11,280 nt of DNA, taken from positions 1,048 to 12,327 of the forward strand of contig JAAAUF010001098.1 in the NCBI GenBank assembly GCA_015499985.1. Reading direction: 5' to 3'. A program made the position numbers and the translations under genes. The notes beneath the pieces were generated by a model that was given only the letters and a program-made list of their open reading frames with translations, did no database searches and had not been told where the DNA came from. This document shows, in pieces, positions 1-8,800 of the stretch. The first letter of the stretch is position 1. Each line of letters opens with the position of its first letter. The stretch is from Haplosporangium gracile (Eukaryota > Mortierellomycota > Mortierellomycetes > Mortierellales > Mortierellaceae).

Positions 1-606
1 TTGGTGATTGTCTCTAGAGACATCAAGGGTTTGCCTTGGGAAGGATGTATGCTGTTTTAGATGTCAAAGGAGTAAAGGGAGGAAGATGAATTCTTTTCAT
101 AGCCACGGACCAAATAACGGATGACAATTGATGTGCGTAAAAAAAGGAAAAAAAAAAAAAAAAAAAGGGCCAGAAGGAAGAGTCATCGTTGTTGTTTAGG
201 CTGGAGAATTAACAAATGCCGAAGAGGGAATAATGTGGGGCAATTTGTTTTACATCTTGTTGAAGAGACGAGGAGTAATAATAGAGTAGCCTTTGTTCCT
301 TTTTTGTTCTTCCCACGAAATTCAAAAAGGAAATTGAAAGTTGGGTTGGGAAGTGAATTCCTTCTTGTCCCCAGAGAATTAAAAGTGAGTAAACGAAACA
401 GTTAAAATAATCATCATTTTTCAACTTTATTATTACATTTAAATGGGTGGGATGGTCATGTCATTCACTCATTCAGTCATAACAGTAACATATCCTGATC
501 GGTCAGAAGAAAGTAAAGTAAAGGGCTGGTTTGCTGATGATCTTGCTTTCTCGTCGACATCACTTAGTATTCAATTCTTGCTATTCATTTCTCTGAGGAA
601 GGCAAT
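1..606. other. Upstream flank without a supportable gene
   Basis: No open frame here looks like protein. The candidates are under 100 codons, run through an adenine homopolymer or have arbitrary composition, and none shows a family motif or a usable splice structure. The stretch is AT-rich, contains a 19-A run near position 148 and an imperfect dyad at 495-506, and probably holds distal promoter sequence for the downstream dehydrogenase gene or the far 3' flank of a gene outside the window. Confidence 0.6.
148..166. repeat. Poly(A) homopolymer, 19 A
   Basis: An uninterrupted run of 19 adenines, preceded by a shorter A run and two G residues. It could be a slippage-prone tract or the relic of a retroposed tail. 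I see no body upstream that would support the latter. The exact length may be affected by sequencing error. Confidence 0.85.
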
Positions 607-876
607 GGTTTAAAAGGAAAGAGGAATCCTCGCCTTTTCTTTTCTTTTTTCTTCTTCTTACTTGTTCATCATCCCACCTCTTCTTCATCCCTTTCACCCC
701 TTCACTCGTCACTCTTCATCTTTTCTCCCCTCCCTCTCTCCCTCTCCCTCCATAGCATTCTTCTTCCTCTTTGTTCTTTTTTGTTCCTCTTTCTTGCATT
801 TGTAAATTCATCACACATAGACCCCATTCACTCCTATAGCATATACCACTTCCCTTAATCACACAAAAAACATAAA
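607..876 (+). promoter_or_regulatory. Pyrimidine-rich promoter and 5' leader of GDH2
   Basis: From about 630 to 800 the + strand is almost entirely C and T, a composition common in core promoters of strongly expressed fungal genes. A TATA-like TTTAAAAGG lies at 609-617. No ATG occurs between the one at 605 and the gene start at 877, so a scanning ribosome loaded anywhere in this leader meets the annotated start first. The start has A at -3, a favourable context. The transcription start itself cannot be fixed from sequence alone. Confidence 0.55.
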
Positions 877-3800
877 ATGACTGTCGCTACAGAGACTTCC
901 CCCGTTCCCCAGACCCACACCCTCAAGGACATCTCGGGCTACATCGAGAATGCCTTCCCCGGAAAGCAGGCCCAGATGGTTCAGGTCACCGAGTACCTCT
1001 CCGAGAAGGCCTTCATCCCCGCCGCCCTTGCCGAGAATGAGGTCTCCTGGTTCTACGGGTATGTCTTTGCTTCTCATGAAATTGCGAAATTTGTAATGGG
1101 CATCATCATCATTTTTTTTATTGTAATCAACTCCGCTTCAGAAAGGGAAAGAATACAACAGAAAAAAAGAAAAAGGCGACAGCAGGATAGAAAAGAGAAA
1201 GAAAGAGAAAAAAAAGCGACTAACCAACAACTCACTCTCAATTGCGTATTATGTGACGAATAGAAACTTGGGAATTGACGACATGTACTTTGCCTCCGAG
1301 TCAGTCGAGTCGATTGCCAACCACATCATGGCCTTGTACGGAGCCAAGATCTTTGCCTACACCAAGAACGACAACGGCCTCGAGATCAACCTCGAGCGTG
1401 AGACCGACGAGGGTGCCGTCTACATCCACACCTCCCGCCCCGGTGTCTCTCAGCTTCAGGGACCCCAGCACGAGAAGAGGTAAAATTACTTTTTCATGTA
1501 CACGAACACAACCAATTGAACCTGAATGATCCCTTCAGAAAACTAATTTATTCCTTGTTACCATTTCATTCAATCCAGAATCGATTCCAAGTACCTCGAT
1601 GTGAGCAACACTGAACGTGCTTACCGCTTGGAGTCGTACCGCTCCAAGGGAACTGTTTCTTCCTCCTCGTCGACCCAGCTCCGCACCTACTTTGTCCGCA
1701 AGTGCTCGTTCGTCAACCCCACCCCCACTAAGGAGCAGGAGTCTGACATCCGCGAGACCTCGGATAAGTCGTTCCTCGAGAAAGCCACCGAGAACACCCT
1801 CGAGATCTACTCCGATGTGATGAAGACTGCCCTTGCCCGCACTGGACCCGTCATCGAGATGTTCGAGGTCGAGGGCTCCCGCGAGCGCCGCCTCGTCATT
1901 GCCTACAAGCAGCAGACCACCCAGTCGTTCTTCTCCGCCATCTCGGACTTGTACCACTACTACGACCTCTACTCGACCCGCAAGTACGTCGAGCAATTCT
2001 CCAACGGCATCACCATCGTCTCCCTCTACCTCAACCAGATCCCAAAGTCGACTGCTCCACCAATTGAGCACTCGATCCACCAGATCATCAAGGAGGCCTC
2101 GCTCATCTACTGCTTGCCTACCACCCCCCTCCAGTCCTTCTTCCAGACCAACAAGCTCTCTGTCCAGGAGTCGATCTACGGTTACATCGGCTGGATCTTT
2201 GCCCAGCACTTCCTCAACCGTCTCGGATCCGAGTATACCTCGCTCGTCAACATCCTCGACTCGTCCAACTCTAACCATCAGGATGTCCTCTCCAAGATGA
2301 AGAAGCGTCTCCGCACCGATACCTTCACCCGTGATTACATCCTCGAGATCATCAAGACCTACCCCGAGCTCGTCAAGTTGCTTTACATCAACTTTGCCAT
2401 GATCCACTACGTCAACCCTGCCGTGAACTCGCTCACCCCTACCCTCTCTTACCAGCGTCTCCGCACCGACGCTGTCTTGTCCGACGAGGAGCTCTATGAC
2501 AAGATCCGCCGCACCACCTCCAACTCGCACGAGCTCATGGTCTTTGAGTCCTTCCTCATCTTCAACAAGCACGTTTTGAAGACCAACTTTTACCAGCCCA
2601 CCAAGGTCGCTCTTTCCTTCCGCATGGATCCCTCCTTCTTGCCCGAGATCGAGTACCCCACCAAGCTCTTTGGCATGTTCCTCGTCATCGGTTCCGAATT
2701 CCGTGGTTTCCACCTCCGTTTCCGTGATGTTGCCCGTGGTGGTATTCGTATCATCCGCTCCCGCAACCGTGAGGCCTACTCGATCAACTTGCGCTCGCTC
2801 TTTGACGAGAACTATGCTCTTGCCGCCACCCAGCAGCGCAAGAACAAGGATATCCCCGAGGGCGGTTCCAAGGGTACCATTCTCTTGGATGTCAACCAGC
2901 AGGACAAGGCATTGGTCGCTTTCGAGAAGTACGTTGATGCCGTCTTGGACCTTTTGATCCTCGGTGAGACTCCCGGTATTAAGGAGCGCATTGTTGACCT
3001 TTACAAGAAGCCCGAGATTCTCTTCTTTGGCCCCGATGAGGGTACCGCCGACTACATGGACTGGGCCTCTGCCCACGCCCGCGAGCGCGGTGCCTCCTTC
3101 TGGAAGGCCTTCACCACCGGCAAGTCCCAGTCCCTCGGAGGTATCCCCCACGACACCTACGGTATGACCACCCGCTCGGTCCACCAGTACGTCTTGGGTA
3201 TCTACCGCAAGCTCGGCCTCAAGGAGGAGAACGTTGCTAAGCTCCAGACTGGAGGTCCCGATGGTGATCTCGGATCGAACGAGATCAAGATCTCCAAGGA
3301 CAAGACCTGCGGTATTGTCGATGGTTCCGGAGTCTTGTACGACTCTGAGGGTCTTGACCGTACCGAGTTGGCCCGCCTTGCCGAGAACCGTCTTATGATC
3401 TCCAACTTTGACATCTCCAAGCTTTCCCCCAAGGGATTCCGCGTTCTTGTCGATGAGGTCAACGTCAAGTTGCCCTCGGGCGAGATCATTGACGACGGTC
3501 TTTCGTTCCGCAACAACTTCCACTTGAACCCCATGGTCAAGACCGAGGTCTTTGTCCCCTGCGGTGGTCGTCCCGAGTCTGTCGATCTTCAGAACGTCGG
3601 CCGACTCCTCGATGCTGACAACCACCCTCGCTTCAAGTACATTGTCGAGGGCGCCAACCTCTTCTTTACCCAGGAGGCCCGTCTCCGTCTCGAGCGTGCC
3701 GGCGCTGTCGTCTTCAAGGATGCTTCTGCCAACAAGGGAGGTGTCACCTCGTCCTCCCTCGAGGTCCTCGCCGCCTTGTCGTTCAACGACGAAGAGTTCG

Positions 3801-4240
3801 CCGAGCACATGCAGGTCACCGCCGACCACATCCCTGCCTTCTACCAGGAGTACGTCAAGGAGGTGCAGACCATCATCGAGCGTAACGCCCACCTCGAGTT
3901 TGAGGCCCTCTGGCGCGAGCACCAGCGCACCAAGACCCCCCGTTCCATCTTGTCCGATGACTTGTCCTTGGCTATTGTCAAGTTGAACGAGAACTTGCAG
4001 CAGACCTCGCTCTGGGACAACTTGGCCCTCCGTAAGGTTGTCCTCGAGGAGGCCTTCCCCAACATGTTGTTGAAGCAAGTCGGTCTTGAGACCCTTATGA
4101 AGCGTGTCCCTGAGAACTATGTTCGTGCCATCTTTGGCTCGTACTTGGCTTCGCGCTTCGTGTACAAGTATGGTACCGAGCCCAGCCAGTTTGCCTTCTT
4201 TGAGTTCATCTCCCCTTACTCCCTCAAGGCCCAACAGTAA
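877..4240 (+). CDS. GDH2: NAD-specific glutamate dehydrogenase, large fungal type (three exons, 1019 aa)
   Basis: Catabolic enzyme that oxidatively deaminates glutamate with NAD+ to 2-oxoglutarate, ammonium and NADH; the yeast homologue is cytosolic. Exons are 877-1058, 1264-1479 and 1579-4240, and joining them gives 3060 nt with no internal stop. The start is the first ATG after a long ATG-free leader, with A at -3. The splice joins rebuild FYG-NLGIDD and HEKR-IDSKYLD, matching the conserved N-terminal part of the family. The catalytic region has RDVARGGIR at 515-523 and KNKDIPEGGSKG at 554-565, the family's substrate/catalytic lysine region. The NAD-binding fold shows GGPDGDLGSNE at 691-701, VEGANLFF from 822 and KDASANKGG at 846-854. 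The length agrees with the roughly 1000-1060-residue fungal class. Exon 3 avoids TTA, CTA and TCA codons entirely, which suggests high expression. No clear mitochondrial presequence is visible. The identification is firm. Confidence 0.97.
1059..1263 (+). other. GDH2 intron 1 (205 nt, phase 2)
   Basis: The donor is GTATGT at 1059, the branch point CTAAC at 1220-1224 and the acceptor TAG ends at 1263. Removing it joins GG to A as a glycine codon and gives the conserved FYGNLGIDD. Retention keeps the frame open to a TAG at 1261-1263 and would yield a useless short protein. The interior from about 1140 to 1218 is strongly purine-rich on the + strand. Confidence 0.93.
1140..1218. repeat. Purine-rich low-complexity tract inside GDH2 intron 1
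   Basis: Nearly 80 nt of mostly A and G, with GAAA/GAGA-type units and runs of A. It sits just before the branch point. It accounts for most of the extra length of this intron relative to intron 2. Confidence 0.75.
1480..1578 (+). other. GDH2 intron 2 (99 nt, phase 2)
   Basis: The donor is GTAAAA at 1480, a branch-like CTAAT lies at 1543-1547 and the acceptor CAG ends at 1578. Splicing joins AG to A as an arginine codon (HEKR-IDSKYLD). Retention would meet a TAA stop at the junction itself, since the last exonic AG and the intronic GTAA read as AGG TAA. Confidence 0.93.
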
Positions 4241-4307
4241 ATCGTGCTCTTTTGGAGTGCGCTTTGTGATAACAAATCAATTTCTTCCCTTTTGTACATA
4301 CCCATGA

Positions 4308-4313
4308 AATAAA
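4308..4313 (+). terminator. Poly(A) signal of GDH2
   Basis: A canonical AATAAA lies 68 nt after the TAA stop. It is preceded by a T-rich stretch with TGTACATA near 4293-4300, like an upstream efficiency element, and followed by T-rich sequence. Spacing and context fit a fungal 3' end. The cleavage point is not determinable here. Confidence 0.7.
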
Positions 4314-5300
4314 CACATGCATTTTTGAATATCAAAACCAACGATCGCGATCTTTGTTCTCTTTCTTTTATTTTGCATGAAATGATTACTCCTAATGATC
4401 TGTTTTTGGAGCCTGATCGTGAATGGTGATGTCCAAAGGCTGCGTGAAACACGTCCAGTGGAGGGAAAACGATTGTCCGTTGATCGTGACTGGAGGAAAA
4501 GAGAGTGTCGAAGCTTCCATCAGCACCGGGGAATAGAAATAGAGATAAAAAGAGAGAGAGAAAGTGAGGATCTAGATGCAGATGTAGATGCAGGTTAGCA
4601 ACATTCCATGCATGTGGGAATGGAAGACTTACTTATATCTGATTGATCGTCGTCATGGCTTGGTCATAAATTCCTGTAACCCCCTGGATAGGATAGGGGC
4701 TTTCGAAGTGGGCAAGTGCTATACAAGTTGGGCCCGAGGTGCTTATTTCATCTTTATGATTTATTTTCGGTATAAGCGATTAAGATGCTGGCTGTTATAG
4801 ACAGCTTTTGAATGGAGTGTGTTTATGTAGTAAATGCATAGGGACAGGTGCCAAGACGAAGCGTTTTTGTAGAGCAAATTTATATTAGTGGACACAGCCC
4901 TGCCAAATGTACAAGGCGTAGAAAAGCATGGTATATTAGTATATGCTTGGACATACGCAGATCAAAGCGAGCTAATAGTGTACATACATCGCCTAATTGC
5001 TACTTTAAGGGAAGGAGGGGTTGTCACAGATTAGAGACGGATCAAAAAGTTGGAGTGGAGAACAGGAGACAAGAGAGGGGTACCGTCCTCATCGTCACTG
5101 TCATCATCTATTTTATTCATGAGTGTGGTCGTCATACATCGAAATATTGAGCATCAAGACGAGTTTATTGTTGTTACCCATCAGGGCTGAGTTGCTGTTC
5201 TCGTTTCTCCACCGACACCGAGTGATGTTCCTTCCTTCCCACTGTCTGTCCCGAATCGTGAGCACAAAAAGAAGGAAATGCCACCAAAACATGACGAACA
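4314..5300. other. Intergenic region between GDH2 and the CSC1-type gene
   Basis: About 1 kb with no supportable gene. Open frames stay near or below 100 codons and show no family resemblance. I saw no tRNA-like cloverleaf core (no B-box-like GGTTCGAATCC). Minor structure includes the palindrome GATCGCGATC at 4343-4352, three copies of TGATCGT at 4414, 4481 and 4644, a short AG run near 4551-4563, three tandem AGATGC/T hexamers at 4574-4591 and an inverted CCCCT/AGGGG pair at 4681-4699. These may be upstream control sequence for the next gene, but nothing proves it. Confidence 0.6.
4574..4591. repeat. Short tandem hexamer repeat, three AGATGY units
   Basis: AGATGC, AGATGT and AGATGC follow each other directly. 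It is a small low-copy tandem repeat in noncoding DNA with no evident role. Confidence 0.6.
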
Positions 5301-5822
5301 AGGGGCGATACCGTTGATTTGTCTATCCCTTTAGGTCATCCTTCTTTGTTCTTCTTTTACTTTTCTTCGCTTCTTCCCTCTTTACACTACAAAACACTCT
5401 CCTACTCTCGACTCTCATTCACTAATTCATTCATTAATTCGTTCATTCATTCATTCATTCATTCATTCATTCATTCATTCATTCATTCATTCATTTATTC
5501 ACATTCTCGCACTTATACATCACTCCCCACTCCTTCACTCACATCTCCCATTTAACTGGACCACAACTCCTCTACACAGCTTCCTCACTCTTAGCCTCAC
5601 AACTAAACATCAACCACAACGAGAGCAATACCTACCTTCCACAACAGCAAAAATAACAACAAAAGAGTACTCAGACTCTACCTTCCTTTCTCACTCTCTC
5701 ACTCCATCCTCTTTCCTCCTCTCTTTCTCTCACTGTGTAACTACCCAACCACCAACCAAACATCCTTTTTATACCCTCCCTCTCCTTTCTTCACAACAAG
5801 CACATCACATACATACAAATTC
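5300..5822 (+). promoter_or_regulatory. Long C/T- and A/C-rich, ATG-free leader/promoter of the CSC1-type gene
   Basis: After an ATG at 5291 there is no ATG on the + strand until the gene start at 5823. G is scarce (roughly one base in twenty by eye from about 5345 onward). Alternating C/T-rich and C/A-rich blocks continue right up to the start, the pattern of an unstructured fungal 5' leader. A TATA-like TTTTTATA lies at 5766-5773, only about 50 nt from the ATG, which would imply a very short leader if used. Whether transcription starts there or several hundred bases upstream cannot be decided from sequence. Confidence 0.5.
5425..5500. repeat. TTCA tetranucleotide microsatellite
   Basis: A perfect TTCA array runs from 5442 to 5494, about 13 units. 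It is flanked by degenerate units such as TTAATTCG on the left and TTTATTC on the right. In one frame it reads as a repeated HSFI peptide, but that frame has no ATG start and no other coding character. It lies in the presumed promoter/leader of the CSC1-type gene, about 330 nt from its start codon. Confidence 0.95.
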
Positions 5823-8800
5823 ATGAACAACAACAACACAAATCCAACAGGGTCCAGTCATGACCAGTATGAAGCCGAGACAACCATCAAGGCCTTTACC
5901 TCGGCCTTACTCTTCAACACAGCTGTCGGTACGGGTGTCTTTGTTGCCTTCTTGTTTGTACGGCACTGGAGTAAGAAGATCTACCAACCAAGAACCTACC
6001 TAGTCACCAAAGAGTAAGTCTAATTCTCTGATCGGCAAACAAGGCCCAGCCCAAGGCAGGAAATGAATTCAAATCAAAATGCAGGAGGACGGGAGAGATA
6101 TACCGACACCGCGTTACCATGGGTTGACCACACCGTCCATCTACACCTCCACCTTTACCGGGGACCCTTCATCCATCTGCGTTACTCGGAATACAGGATA
6201 CATGGTTTTTAATTGATGGCAGATGGACGATATCCAGGTCTGAATAGAAACTCGGGACATAATCATCGTTACAATCAACTGGATCAGATCAAATTTGAAC
6301 ATTACACAGGAGGAATATACTCCGGAACAGCAATCAAAGAAACATGCATACAATGAAGGTCATCTCCACCATCACCCTTCCCCCATTGCGCCCCCATTTT
6401 CTCCCGCATGTCTTTTCTCTCGCATTTTATTTCCCTTTGCATGGGAAAAGATCATGGACATAAGGCTCTATCCGCAAGCACCGGAACTGAATTGCTCCTT
6501 TGCCTCCCTTCCCCCAGGCTTTCACTTTTTTCGCTCCAAAACAGCCTTATCGCAATAATCAGCCTAAAAAAGTACATGATACCTCATAAGGTACTAACTT
6601 CTTTCGTCCCTCTTTGTCCTTTCTACCGGGGTGGTGAAAACCCTTCTTTCTTCCTGCTAGCATTCGATCCCCGCCGTTACCTCCTGGAGCGTTCAGTTGG
6701 ATCACGGCGTCGTTTAAGGTCAAGGACACGGAGTTGTTGGAGAAGGTCGGACTGGATGCTTACATGTTCTTGCGTTTCCTCCGAATGAGCGCGTAAGTGT
6801 GCAATACAAGGGATATGGATGAGCAAAGGGATATAGCATGGAGCAAGAATCAGCAGGATGGATGAAAAAAAAAATCGATGCTAAAAATCGATGATGGCGA
6901 TGATGATGCAAACCTAAAAAATTGAAGGCAATGCACGAAGGGAAAAAGGATAATCAAAGGACCTGATCGAATGCGACATAAGAAAAATGATCTAACGAAG
7001 GAACCTTGTGCGACACGCTACTTATCTTTTGACAATTAGAATGCTCTTTGCAGGATGCACACTCTTGGCAGTCCCTAGCCTTATTCCAATCAATCTGACT
7101 GGAGGTGGCAATGCAGGTGAACTACTGGCAATGACTATCGGAAATGTCAATAGCGGCTGGCGTCTTTGGTTCCATCTCATCTTGACCTACCTCTTTTGTG
7201 GTAAGTATAATTCCCAACGACGATTTTTGAATATTCGCAGACCCGTTTTTTTTATGTGCGAAAGTTATTCGCCTGATACATGGACAATAGCGAAATAATA
7301 CGACCTTCTTCCGCTGATTGTTATAACATTCTCCCTTAGGTTCATCGATTGCATTACTGTGGAGGGAGATGCGGGAATATACTCAGCGGCGTCATGCTTA
7401 TCTTATGAGCGCCCGTCATAACAAAACACCCCAGTCAACCACCATCCTCGTCACTGCTATCCCTGAGGGCTTGAACACCGAGGAGGCACTCTTTGACATC
7501 TTTGACCGATTCCCTGGCGGCGTGTCCAAAATCTGGCTTAACAGGTACTATTTCATTTACCGTTCTCCCCAACCGCTTCTTATGTAACCAGCTAGCCGTC
7601 CGACTGTCTAACTCACTTGGATACCCCCATCATAGACATCCGAAAGATATTTTGAAGCTATGCAAGGAGCGGGATGAGCTTGTACCGAAGCTGGAAATGG
7701 CAGAGTACAACTATATTCGATCAGCATACAGCAAAAAGGCGCAAAAAAACCCCAACTTCAAGGATCCAGTACGACCTCTTGGCAGAGTATCAGGGATCCC
7801 ATATTGGGGCAAGAAGGTCGATCTCATCAACTATTACACGGAACGACTTGCACACCTCAACTATGAAATCGAATCAGCGCAACAAACTGGATCTCTCAAA
7901 TCTCTCAACTCAGCTTTTATCCAGTTCAACAGCCAGTTTGGCGCACACAGTGCTGTACAGACGGTTGTTCACCCCAAGCCTTTCAGCATGGCGCCTATGT
8001 ACTCAGAGATTTCGCCCCTGGATGTCGTGTGGGACAACATGAATTTGAGCACGGTCGTCGCCAAAGGTCGTCGACTGGTCATCCTCGCAGTGTCAACCGC
8101 TATGATTTTGTTCTGGACCATCCCTACGCTGTTCATCGCCAGTATCTCCAGTTTGTCAGTTTTGGTCGACGCGTTTTCATTTCTCGCCTTTTTGGAGCGT
8201 CTGCCCCCGACAGTGATTCCTCTCGTTGAGGGTATTATTCCACCATTAATGCTTGCTGGACTCATGGCTCTGCTTCCCGTTATTCTGACGACCATGGCGA
8301 CGTACGAGGGACATGTTCGACACAGCGCCATTACTCACTCACTGATGTCCAAGTACTTTCTCTTTCTGGTCGTTAATGTGCTTCTCATCTCAACCCTGAC
8401 AAACGGATTCCTCGGAACCTACCACCAACTCGAAAAGGACGGCTTCAAGCTGGACGACATTGTCAGGTTGATCGCGGAGAACCTTCCCAGGTCGTCGGCC
8501 TTTTTTATCAACTATGTTCTGTTGCGTGGATTCACCGGACCGGCATTGGAGCTACTTCAGATCGCACCGCTGTTGCTCAACTTTTTTTTCACTCACCTCA
8601 TGGCCAAGAGTCCCCGTCAGATATGGGATGTCCAGGGTCGACTCGAGTCAGTCAACTATGGAGTCCTCTTCCCCCAGCAGACTCTAATTTTCTGTATCGG
8701 GATTGTCTACTCGACCCTCGCGCCCCTGATCCTGCCCTTTGTGACCTTTTACTTTACGCTCTACTATTTTGTCTACCGCCACCAGTTCCTCTACGTCTAC

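Noticed and set aside
121..405. 94-codon + strand frame beginning with lysine runs
   Set aside because: Its N-terminal half is the translation of an A homopolymer and adjoining purines, it has no motif, and it overlaps an equally arbitrary frame on the other strand.
1535..4234. Annotating the long minus-strand frame as a gene
   Set aside because: It lies fully opposite a certain gene, is codon-aligned with it, ends inside intron 2, and is explained by absence of three sense codons.
4588..5150. Small + strand frames of 70-100 codons in the intergenic region
   Set aside because: Their composition is arbitrary, with no motif, splice signals or poly(A) signal in a sensible position.
5319..5555. 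Frame encoding a repeated HSFI peptide
   Set aside because: It is the translation of the TTCA microsatellite in C/T-rich leader DNA and has no ATG start.
6295..6788. Open frames inside and overlapping channel intron 1 and exon 2
   Set aside because: They have no family resemblance, and exon 2 in its correct frame matches the channel family.
7493..7635. Start of the 851-codon frame upstream of exon 5
   Set aside because: The first 48 codons cover another frame of exon 4 and intron 4; the family alignment and splice sites place exon 5 at 7636.
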